DNA of 64,000 nucleotides from Cavenderia fasciculata. Taxonomy: Eukaryota > Evosea > Eumycetozoa > Acytosteliales > Cavenderiaceae. The position numbers and the translations under genes were made by a program. This document shows positions 10,981-21,899 of the stretch, in pieces. Location: assembly GCF_000203815.1 (NCBI RefSeq), contig NW_004457736.1:1612001-1676000 (forward strand), in the 5' to 3' direction. The notes below the pieces were generated by a model. The model saw only the letters and a program-made list of their open reading frames with translations. It searched no databases and was not told the origin of the DNA. Within the stretch, counting starts at the first letter, position 1; every line of letters begins with the position of its first letter.

Positions 10981-13900
10981 TTAATTTGTTGGTTTCATTC
11001 TAATTGAGGATGGTCTAGTTCTAATATAAAACAATCTAGCCCTTTTAGCACTAACAACCAATACAAATGCAACAGCAGCACCTCCAATGACACCAACTAC
11101 AACCCCAACAATAATTTTCCATTTTTGTTCAGGATTGCAGTCACCTCCAGAAGAGCTAGCAGATAGGAGTGGTGTAAAATCTGGATCGAGAATACATGAT
11201 TGGCATTGAGCCAACGTGATACCAATCAATACAATAGACGTGTCATCATCAGTTTCGGATGGTGTCATTGATACCAATTGAGTCTTTGAATAAGTTGGTC
11301 TGCCATCTGCCAGCGAATAATCGATAAACCTACCATTAAATTGAACACCTTCTTTAATGATCCTGAGGTATTGAATGGTAGCTCCAAATTGATCAAATGA
11401 CAGAGAATCAATTGAATGTTCTTCACAGTCAAAAGTGTACGATTGCTTGTTATTGATTTTTGTTTTAAATACCACTCTTAAATAGGAAAGATTACTTTTG
11501 AATGCCCACGATGAAATATTTACTGCCAATTTAATGGAATTTGGGTTGATTGTCAATTCTTGTGGACCAAACATGATTGATCTTGCATTTGTTGAAAATG
11601 ATATGTTGGCACTAACCAATGGTGGTGAATCTATCAAAGAACTAGATGTTGTATTTAATTGATAATATACACTAGTCAGTGTTGTTGTATTTTCAATAAT
11701 AGTTGATGTCCAATCAACCGTTGGTATTTCTTTTAATACAACTTCTTCCAAATCCAATTCTTGAATTGAAATCATTTCAAAATCAAAATCAATTCCATCC
11801 ATATCAAATGATGCTATTGGTTTTGTATTATTTATATTTGGTTTAATTAGTACAACTAAATTAAAATTAATAAAAAATAAAATATTAATATTTTAAAATA
11901 TATATTTTTTCTGTTTTGTATATTTACATTGAGTTCTACAATTATCAGATGAATCATAACCTTGATTACAAACACAAATTCCATAATCTTCACATTGACC
12001 ATTTCCATAACAATTCTTTGTATCTTGAATACATTGATCTTTTTGGTTTCCTCCTGGTGGACCATTAGAATTTGATTTAAAGTTGATAGCATCGGTTCTA
12101 TTAAATAGTAACGCGTCCACAATGACTGAAATGGAGGCAATTCCATCACTTGGTACATTAATTAATGAACAATTGATTAATTGTCTGGATTTCGATGTGA
12201 CAATACATTCTATAGTATTATTAATGTAGACAGAGACACCAGTTTGATTATTTTCACCATAGTAACCAAATAAACTTAAATTCTTGATTTCATTGGGATC
12301 CAAAGTACTGACTGATGTAACTACTGGATAGGATGGAGGGAAAAGGAGTGAAGTTGACTGATTATTGTTGATATTTCTAATGGTTACTGTTTGATTACCT
12401 CCACCAACATTATTTGCCAAACAATACAAATAATTTGATGTATTTGTTACAGGGATACATTCAATTGTATTTCCTATCCATACAGTGTGGTTCAAGAATG
12501 GATTAAACCATTTAAATGTAATATTTAATCCAAATTGTAAGGGTTGGATTCTATGTGCATCCAATCGATCAATGGTGATACCAGATTCAATAAATGTAAA
12601 TGGAAAAGTGTAAGCTGGTGTTTTAGAGTTAAAGGTAATGTCGATATTCTCGGCAGGTCCAATTCGAGGTGTTGTTATTGAAAATTGTAATTTTTGATTT
12701 GGAACAATGGCAACTAATTTGTATTGGGGTGTGCTAACAAGACCCCATCCAATATTTGAACCTTGTAACAATCCACTTCCTCTAATTAAATATAATTCTC
12801 TTGAATCAATAGTCATTGCTAAAAATAAATTAAAATTAAAATTAAAATTAATTATTATTATATATATAATTTTAAAGATATCAAACACATACGACAAGTA
12901 AATTCAGAAGGTATAGTTAAAGAGGTTTTTATAATAGAGGTATCATTACTATAACACCAAAAACAATCTATAAAAGTAATTAATTTAAAAAAAAAAAAGA
13001 AAAGATTAATAAAATTTGGTATGAATAGTAGACTTTTTGTGTTCTTCTTACCAGGAATTGCTGTTACATTATATAATTCGATAAACTTGTTTGAACATGT
13101 AGTATCTGGAATAGTTTTATCAACTAGATTGGTGTTATTTTTGAAATATATATTAATTGTACGGTTGGTAAGAATTGACCAAGGAAATTGATACAATTGA
13201 TCATTGTTGGAAATATATAATATTGAAAGATTAGGTGGTAGAGGATAAAGTGTTGGTAACACTGTCAACGATGAATCCAAGTAACTATAAAAAAAAATTT
13301 GATGGAAATTAAATATTAATATTATAAACAATAGTGACTCTAGCTAGATCACTGAAGTAGTGGACATACAAATTTTTTAAATTAGGTGGATACCCGCCAG
13401 TAAAGGGATACATCAAAGTGTTTACAAAAAAACTAAATAAAAAGGTTAGTTTAAATGTTAGAGTTTGCTAGCAGAATAAAACTTACACAATGGTAAGAGC
13501 CTTAAAATTGGTAAAAGGATTTAAGAATTTTGTTGGTCCATTTGTAGATCTGAATAATATTATGGAAATGAATAGAGAGGATTAAAAAGTGACTCTTTTT
13601 GTGACAATAAGTAACATACAAAGTTAATAGGCTATTGGCATTATATATAGATGTAGATATTAATGTAGGTCCGGATGAAATGATTGCTCTAATTGTAGAG
13701 AGAGAGAGAAAGTTTTTATTATTATGATTAGAAATCAAATATGTTTAGAATGTTCTATTTTAAAATATTTTTTAATAATACTTACAAATTTGTCAATGAT
13801 GAACTATTGACAAGCATTGACAATTCAGTTTGTGTAGTCTGTTTGAAAGTGAATTGTAATAAATTTAGCGATGGGAATGAAGATTGTTGAAATTCTACAC

Positions 13901-14733
13901 CGACAATGGGATCATTTAATCTGAATGATAAAGACAAATCTTCGACCAATGGCATTCTCCAACTAGAGTTGATTAGAATAGTGGATGTTTGACTATGTAA
14001 AGATATTCTACGAAGTTTTGGGCAAGCAGAACAGAATGGCCAAGATATGTTTATAGGTAAATCAAAAAAGGAGATTTCTGTTAGGTTTGGGAATGCCATT
14101 GACAGTATTGGTGGAAATATGGTGACAGTCTTTTCATCTTGAAGAACAAGTGTTTGTAGACTCGTCATATTACTCATCAAGAAGAGAAGGTTAATTGACG
14201 GATCGACTATTCTCAATGGTCTAAGAGAAAATTGAGTACATTTTGGCAAGTATATCTCTGTTAGTAAGTTTGTTATAGTAGATACAGATTTGGTTGGTGA
14301 TAATAAAACACTAGTGGTTAATAGTATTATTAGCAAAATGAAAGAAGAAAAAATACACACGTATTTATAAATATATACATACAATGATGTGACGTGATAC
14401 TCTTGATCGACAAGTTCACATGTTACTTTTTGAGATGGAATGCTTTGGTTATTACAAAATCCGTTTTGATCTAAAGGTAAATCGCTATAATATTGTTCAA
14501 GTAGATATCGTATAGATTGTTCTAGAATGAATAGAGCAGCAAAGTAAATAGCGAAAGGGGTAAATAAATAATAGTAGTAAAGATGAATGAATGAATGACT
14601 ATGGTTGGTCTTTTTTTATTGTTTTTTATTTACCTTCGAGAAGTGGTATCTGTAGTTGTTGAGAGGTAGCTCTATTGATGAACATCATCAACACCAATAT
14701 GATTAAAAGGTGAAGGTGTTGATAAGATTTCAT
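10981..14733 (-). CDS. ComC-like cell-surface protein: signal peptide, LRRs, TIG-like domains, EGF, single TM
   Basis: Ten exons: 14733-14634, 14521-14383, 14310-13786, 13688-13620, 13549-13487, 13432-13370, 13284-13052, 12967-12893, 12818-11928 and 11855-10981. Phases close to give 1010 aa. In order: a signal peptide (hydrophobic core about residues 8-20), leucine-rich repeats (about 50-370), a Cys-pair segment DCFWCYSND, TIG/IPT-like beta domains, a short EGF-like module (about 650-690, ending CVCNQGYDSSDNC), a beta-rich domain starting KPNINNTKPIASFDMDG that is characteristic of ComC-type dictyostelid proteins, a TM helix (VGVVVGVIGGAAVAFVLVV) and a short basic cytosolic tail. In Dictyostelium such proteins are communication or adhesion receptors; a similar role here is inference. 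Its start lies only about 140 bp from the end of a DNA transposon. Confidence 0.85.
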
Positions 14734-14873
14734 TCTTTATCGAATAATAATAATAATAATAATAATATGGACTATCTCTTAACAACAACGACAACGACTA
14801 TTAAAGATACGTATAGGGATGGTATTTTTCGCAGATTCCTCGAAACACATATGATAGTTTCGCTCGTTATTTA

Positions 14874-14918
14874 CACCCACTTGTTTTTGTTTGCAAAATT
14901 GGTTTTTTTTGCAAAGAG
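14874..14918 (+). repeat. Left terminal inverted repeat of the pogo-type element
   Basis: Begins CACCCACTTG and ends TTTTGCAAAGAG. Compared with the reverse complement of 17057-17101 it differs at only four positions (three next to each other at repeat positions 9-11, one near the inner end) with no gaps. Confidence 0.9.
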
Positions 14919-14974
14919 GAAAATAAAAAGTTTGGGGTGACCCAATTTATATGGGGAATATGGGGGAAGACAGT

Positions 14975-16895
14975 TCAATGCAAGAATTTATTAAATAGGG
15001 ATTTGACGGAAGAGACAAAGGAAGGATTTTGAATAGTGGTTGACAGTTGGGATGATGAGTTGGTATTGCTTTCATAGGCTATTCTTTTAGCTGGTCTATT
15101 ATTTTCATCTCGCATTTCGCCGGTAGCCACATTAATTTGGTTAAAGGTGTTATAATTGTTAACTTGGCTCAGGTTAACATCTCCAGAGTCTGATTTTTTT
15201 GGCTGTCTTCTCTTTCGTGTCTCTTTTTTATAATGAATAACCAAGTCTCTTTGATTTAAATGAAAATTAGGTTAGTAAAAAATGGGTAGTAGTTGTTATC
15301 GTTTAAACATACCGATTTGTGTCGTCGGTCCAGACAGTGCCTGTACTCATCTTATCTCTCATCATCATTGATCTTTGCTTGTGTGGTAAAGAATCTGTCG
15401 TTACCAATGCATTAGAAGTGGTTTGAACAAGAGCAAGAGCCTTTGAAGATTTTTTTGTTGCCTTGGGTGGTTTTGGTATCAATCCCTGATCTTGTGGTGA
15501 GAGTGGCGAACAATTAATGATACCTGACTTGTTCCAAGCAGCCATTACGTTGGTTGGCTTTGTTGCTTCGACCCATGCAAAGTATGAAAACTGTTGGTAG
15601 TGTTCGGGTGCGATTTTAAAGTTGGGTTTGTCTTGAAGTTGTTTTAGTATCATATTCTTTAGTGATTGAGAGAATGATGAAAAAATGACAAGATCCAAAG
15701 GTTGTAAGATATGTGTCATATTGGATGGAAAGCTCTTAATGTGAACCTTGTTTTCATTGGCCCATTGAAGTAATTCAGGACTAAAATTACTTCCATGATT
15801 GTCGACCAAAAGTAACTTGTCGCCAGGTGTTGTCAGCTGTTTAACAAAAAATTGGACACAGTCTAGCTTGATTGACTCATCTACCTATATACGATTAGTT
15901 ATAGACAAGAGTGTGTTAATTAATTATAATATTTAGATTTTGTAGAAAAAGAAAATTTTTAAAAAATCATCTTACATAGCCACTCTTATTAACTTCCAGA
16001 TAGCCATATTCATTTTTACTAGTAATGGACCAATTCTTTTTGATTGGAAACTGCAAAACGTAATAAGGCTTTAGACTACCACCTAATCCTGTTATTCCTC
16101 CTACCAATGTAAAGTGTTGGGACTGAGTTTGTTTAAAAACTTTTGGTTTGAGTGTCTCCCTTGCATTTTTATAAACAAACATGACAACCTGTGACAAAGA
16201 CATTGAATTATTAGTAAACTCTAATCAATTGCATGTGTATAATCACTACTGTCTATAGTTACCTTTTGTTTAGTATCTGTGAAGAGAACTCCCTTTTCAT
16301 CAATGTTGAATATATTTTCTTGTTTGATACCATGTTTTACTATGAAATCTCTAGTTTCCTTGATCCATGCGTCAGAACCACCTTTTTGTTCAGCAAGTGC
16401 CCTTTTATAATCTTGAGAGCGAACATATCTAAGCTTGAGATCTACGTATCTCGATCTAAAACCTCTCCACCAAGAGTCTGACAGCATCTTTTCTCTCTTT
16501 GTGCCCGTTCGCTCTTTCCAGAGATTGAGTGCCAAAATCTTGACATCTGTCTTTGTCATAGGTCTATTCTGCTGAATAGATATCTTGATCTTGGCTATTA
16601 TCTTTTCCTCTTCCTCTTGTGTAAGTGTCTTTTGGCGAGGTACTATAGATTTCTTCTTTAGTGCCCTTGATACTTCATATTCTTCTAATCCCAAAACGAA
16701 GCTAATATTTTTGTTGCTAATCTCCCCGTGCTCTAGTCTAAGCATCACAGCTGCTTCCAATCGCTCCTTTTGTTCTCTCACCAAGACCTTTTGTAATGTT
16801 AGCCTTGATTTACATTCCCAAAAGACTGTTAAAACACCTAAAATCTCTCCATACACCTGTTTCTGATCTTGCTTTGTGCTTGCTAATTCCTCCAT
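14975..16895 (-). CDS. Pogo-type DDE transposase (CENP-B-like HTH plus DDE_1 domain)
   Basis: Exons 16895-16263, 16188-15976, 15884-15313 and 15248-14975 join with consistent phases to give 563 aa. The N-terminal part has helix-turn-helix features of the CENP-B/pogo type (LGLEEYEVSRALKKK, then TGTKREKMLSDSWWRGFRSR). The catalytic domain has the three acidic residues in family motifs: NIDEKGV (first Asp), LLLVDNHGS (second Asp) and HILQPLDLVIF (third Asp), with 35 residues between the second and third. The C-terminus is basic (KKETRKRRQPKK), probably a nuclear localisation signal, then low-complexity. It binds the element's ends and cuts and pastes it. Introns of 60-90 nt split the gene, including one right after the first catalytic motif. 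Nothing is disrupted, so the gene could be functional. Confidence 0.87.
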
Positions 16896-17056
16896 TTTGA
16901 CTTTATCTTATACCAATAATATCTATATATATGTGCTGAATATAATAATGACATTCATTTGTTGTAAAAAACTTTTCTATTATTTATTTTAATCTTGTAC
17001 TCCAACTACTACCCGTAACTGCCATAGTAGATGTTTGACTTAAAGAAATTAAATTA

Positions 17057-17101
17057 CTCATTGCAAAAAAAACCAATTTTGCAAACAAAAGATAGTGGGT
17101 G
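17057..17101 (-). repeat. Right terminal inverted repeat of the pogo-type element
   Basis: Mirror of the left end: read on the minus strand it begins CACCCACTATC and shares the central TTTGCAAAATTGG core with eight following T residues. It lies about 160 bp upstream of the transposase start and about 100 bp from the 3' end of the neighbouring surface-protein gene. Confidence 0.9.
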
Positions 17102-17200
17102 TTATGACCTGAGTATATATGGTCAAACAGAGAGACAGAGCTTTTTAAAAAGCTTTCTTTTTATTTAGTTGGTTAAGTGTTGGTTGAATATAGATAATAT

Positions 17201-20200
17201 TTAACAAGATAATATGAATAATAAGATGGTGGTGGTGAATATTAATGTTGTTGATGATAATATTGATGATGGAGTCAAGAATGATGATGAGGAGGAAGAG
17301 GATGATGAATTGGTTGGTTTTTCAATTGGTGGACATTCAATGACTGGTATGGGTGTAGATTCGATTTGACAACCTTGTTCATCTTGAACGGTGATGGTAT
17401 AGGTTCCATTCTTTAGACCTTCAAATGTATATGATGGTTTGGTCAAGACTACTTCACTGTTGGTGTCACCACTGATCGATATGGTGTATTCAGAGTCGGG
17501 TGAGTTGCCTCCACTAGGTGTCACTACAATTTGACCACATTTCTGAGATGTGTCAGTCGATACATTCAACAAGGTCTTTGTAATTTCAATTGCAATTGGT
17601 TGATACTTTCTTGGACAATTGGCATTATGTATTTCAACTTGTATTTGGTATTGACCAGGTGCGAGATTACCAACACGTCCATCAACAGGTACTGTCACAT
17701 TACCATTGACCAATATTGATGTGTTGGTGAATGTGTGACCCGATCCAAACGATATACCAACTGAACCAAGTTTAGAAGAGTTGGCTTGACATATACCCTG
17801 TGGTAGAGCTGTCAGGACTGGTTCGCTACTTCCAACGACGACATTGGTGACTGCAGTGTAACAAGATGATCCCTTTTTATAGGCACGGATCCAATAGACA
17901 CCTTTTCCAAGTCCAATAAGTGATGGTAGGATAATAGACTGCGAGTTGGAATCTTGTACAAGTTGATAGTCAATGTTGGAGTCTGGCTGTGTGATGACAA
18001 CCTTTCCATCCTTGCTATTGAGACATGTTTCATTGGTCGTTGTGAATGCTAGCTGTTTGGTGGTTGCATTCCAACTTGGTTGGCCGCTATACTCTGGACA
18101 GATGATAGGTACGAATAAGAGTGGTGCATTGACCTGCCACTTGAATCTATACCATAGTTTGTGTGGTCCTGGAGAACATGGATTCTCCTTGTTGACAAGT
18201 TTATTGTCTTCAGAGTCCAGGTATATATCATAGGTGACAAACGATGAATTATCCAATATAACAGATCCATAGAGACTGTCACATGTTGGTTCAGACACCG
18301 AGTAGGATGGTAATGGATAGTTGGTGATAGTTATGGGGAATGTCATTTGTCTTTCACACACCTTGTTGTAAGTGACCATTAAATCAATTGATTTCTGTGT
18401 TTCATCAAAACCTCTAATAGTCTTTAAATCAGACGTCACTACAAATGGTAGTGTATTTGGTACTACCTTGATATCACCAAGTGTATAATTTAGGTTTCTA
18501 AGAGTCACCGACAACTCTCCATTCTTTAAACCATAGGATGGTGATAGACTTGTAACTACATCAATAATAGGTTCATTATTTTGTGGTAACAAGAATGTAT
18601 AACTCCATTGACACTGTGACCCCTTTTTAAATGTTGCAGTTATATTAATGTCGGGTGGTATATTGGATAGAGTATTACCAAGTATTTGACCTGCAGTTGA
18701 TGTAATCACCATATTATCAATCAATGTTCCATTTGACAATGTGTAATTGAGTTTGGCAATACCATCTCCCATCGAGCAGGTTGGTAGACGAATCGGAGTA
18801 ACTACAATTGGCAAATGTTCAATGGGGACAATAATTTCAACCATTGAATCGGTACATCCACCTCTTGTATATCTGAGTACATATTTTCCTGGTTTCAATC
18901 CACTAAATGTACCAGCAGTTGCTCCAGGTTGACCATCCAATGAAAAGGATGTCACATCTGTATGATTAACCACTGTAATCTTTCCTGTAATAACATCACA
19001 ATTTGATAATGATTGGGGTGTAACATCATATGAAATTGGATTCACTATAGAATGATAAAAGAAGAAGAAGAAGAAGTATAGTTAGTGATTAAATGTTATA
19101 ATCATTAAATGTTTTTTTGGACTTACAAATTTTAGGAATGATTCCAACAGTAATCACTTTTTGATAGAAACAAGTTGGAGTTCCATCAAGTTCAAATGTA
19201 ATGTTATAAGTACCACTTGGAGCAGTATAAATAAATGTACCTGGTCCTACTGATAATACATTGATTGGAATTCTATTGGGACCGTATACTTTGATAGTAT
19301 TCGGAATTGGTCCAATTTCAATAGTTCCATTGTTTTGGTTGGCACATGATGATGGTGAGACTATTGTAATGTTTGGATTAATATCAAACAATGGTAGATT
19401 GGTTGGAGCAATATAGTTTACTTGGGCATCACATGATCCATACTTGAATGGAACAGAGGTTGACTGACCTGGTTTAAATGTGACTGTAGTCGTTGCCGTT
19501 GATACTAATCCATTGATGACTGGAGTAACACGTAGTGATGCATCCAATGCTGAACATACTTTAGGTAGACCTTCAACATTAAATGTAGCTAGACTAACAT
19601 TGAGTGGAGCTGTAAAGTTGGTTAACAAGTCTAGGTCTTTGGTAAAAGTAGATGTTTGACATTCTTGGAGCACAGTAGTTAACTTCCAATTACCAGGTAC
19701 TAATTTATAAACTCCACCAGTTCCATTGGCTTGCAATGGTTGACCATCAGTCTTTTCCAATTTAATTGAACTGAATAATTGGTAGTTGGAGATTGTAAAT
19801 GTAATAGTTGAAAGACATGTATTAAAGTTGGATGTGTAACTGTACTGAGGGACGGTTGTACCACTTCCAATAACCAACTTTTCATCGTTACATAGGTTTG
19901 ATACTTCATACGACTTTCCATACTCTACTCCAAGTGTTCCATTTTCAATGGTTTGGTTGTTGTATAGGACAAGAGCCGATAAATCTGGAGAGAATTGGAC
20001 AATAGATGTTTTGTTGATACAGTTGGGGGCGGCTGGAGCAAAGGTGTAGGCTATACCGAGTGGAACATCAGGTACTTCGAGTGTGATGTTGAAACCAGAA
20101 GGACAAAGACTACCAACTTCTACAACGGGTTTGACAAGAATGGTATTTAAAACACCACGATCAACTTGTAGTGTAGCACCAGTTGACACCTGACCTTTGT

Positions 20201-21044
20201 AAGTATACGTATACTTGGTTGGTATGTCTTGTGCGGTAAGACCTGGAAGAGTAACTGTTACAGTAGCATTGGGTGATTTACATTGTGGAACGGCTACAAC
20301 GATTGGAGAGACTGGTAGTAATTGACTTGATATTGGAATGTTTTGAACACACGTTGCAGAGGTGAGACTGAGAATGTACTGTTTACCCAACCCCATAACC
20401 AATCCGACTATTGGAACAATGACACTTTGGGGATCAAATATTTTAATGTCAGTATAATCAGCCTTGTTTGTAACTGCAAATGATGTGACTGGACCTAGAC
20501 AAGTCTTGGTTTCATGTACGAGTTTTGGAAGATAGTTTGGTTTGGTTGGGACAAGGTTGAGAGGGTAATTACATGTGTTTCCGTCTTGAGTGATGGTATA
20601 CAGATGGTATCCTGGTAGCAATGTGGTCTTTTGAGTAGGTTCAATAGTTTCATTGTTTATAGTGACCTTTGCACCTTGCTTATAGTTGATGACCGATACT
20701 TCAGTTGACTGGAATGGACATGTTGGTTGAGTATACGATAGCGATGGGAATTTCACTTCAAAAGGAAGCACCTTGGTACAAGTGGCACCTGTAGAGGCAG
20801 TAACAGTGTATTGACCATTCTTGTTGAAATGAATATACAATTTACCAGAGTTTATGAATATATTGGTTCCAGCAGATGGCGATACAGTAATGTTATTCTT
20901 ATATTCCAAACTATTAGTAATGATTAAATCAATACCAGAACAAGACGATTCGGTATTTTGGCCAATCTCTGGACACGATTGTCCATTAATTATTCCAATT
21001 AAAAATAATATTATGGAAAATAATAGAGTTGATCTATTACCCAT
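17201..21044 (-). CDS. Large secreted/surface protein with tandem beta-sandwich repeats and hydrophobic C-terminus
   Basis: Two exons, 21044-19127 and 19044-17201 (intron 19045-19126, GTAAGT...CTATAG), encode 1253 aa. A clear signal peptide (STLLFSIILFLIGIINGQ, residues 4-21) is followed by many units of roughly 70-90 residues, each with Cys, a G-T-Y/G-K-Y turn and alternating hydrophobics, for example EGLKNGTYTITVQDEQGC near the end. These look like Ig-like or SprB/PKD-type adhesive beta sandwiches. After a Ser run the protein ends in a hydrophobic stretch (TTLIFTTTILLFILSC) with no basic tail, as expected for a GPI-anchor signal. Adhesion or extracellular-matrix function is inferred. The DNA transposon ends about 100 bp beyond its stop codon. 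I cannot name the family. Confidence 0.75.
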
Positions 21045-21899
21045 TTTTTAATCTTATATTAAATAAAGATTAGATTGGATGTTAATATCACTTTTAATAT
21101 AATAGGTATTTCTTCTCCTCTGTCTATTTTTATTCTTATTTACCTTTTATATAAATTTTAAATACTTTTGAATAAATAAATAAATAAATAAATTTATATA
21201 GATAAATGTATAAAAATATAATATTAATGTATATGAGGAGGTTGAATTGATCAACAATTGTATCGATAAGTATATATATGTTGGTGCCTCCATCCATAGA
21301 TCACAGAATTTGATTTATGATAATGAAGGTGCACCCTTTACCCACATTACTATAAATCTTAAACCATACAGACAGACAGACAGACAGCAGTACTACTTTT
21401 GATTTCCTATTTTAACCTATCCGATTGGCATGTACCATGGGTTTAATAATAATACTAATTCTTTAAACCCCATCTTAAACACAGTAGGAGGAAGCTTCCA
21501 ACATAAATTTTAATTACAGAAACTGTTCAAGATGTTTACTTTGAAAATCCAATAATCATCCACCCTACTTGGTTACTCACTCCCACTTTCCCAATGACAT
21601 TTTTAAATAAAATTGACCATCAATGCGATAGACAGTATGACAACCCATGATCAAAGTGTGGGGGGGTGTGTTTTTTAAAACAGTTCACAGTTCACATTGT
21701 GGTGTTTTGTTTTGATTGATGGTTTATATCTTTTTTGACAGGGGTGGGTGTGACAATTTAAAAGTAACTAGTTATGGAGGATGAGCTGGTTTGGTTGAAA
21801 TTGAGTTATTATTATTATTATTTTTTATAATTATTATTATTATTTTTGATTTGATCGATTTTGAGTTTTGTTGTACAACTTTTTGGAGTTGTTGATTGA
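21045..21899. other. Intergenic region upstream of the repeat surface-protein gene
   Basis: About 855 bp holding the promoter of the secreted repeat protein (minus strand, start 21044) and the 3' flank of the ThrRS gene. It contains an AAAT run (about 21173-21192), a CAGA run (about 21371-21390) and TTATTA repeats near 21805-21850. No gene or RNA structure was seen. Confidence 0.5.

Larger units (their letters stand above)
14871..17104 (-). mobile_element. Intact pogo-type (Tc1/mariner superfamily) DNA transposon
   Basis: A 2.2 kb element bounded by 45-bp terminal inverted repeats (14874-14918 and 17057-17101; 41 of 45 positions match by my alignment). Both ends are flanked by TTA (14871-14873 and 17102-17104), consistent with a short target duplication containing TA. 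Between them is one four-exon transposase gene with no stop or frameshift. The element sits between two surface-protein genes, in the promoter-proximal region of the ComC-like gene. Near-identical ends and an open transposase suggest recent, perhaps continuing, activity; that is inference from one copy. Confidence 0.85.

Noticed and set aside
16221-16263. Transposase exon 1 ending at the in-frame TGA near 16221
   Set aside because: A GTAACT donor at 16262 and a TCACAG acceptor before 16188 remove the stop and keep the catalytic domain in frame, so this is an intron and not a truncation.
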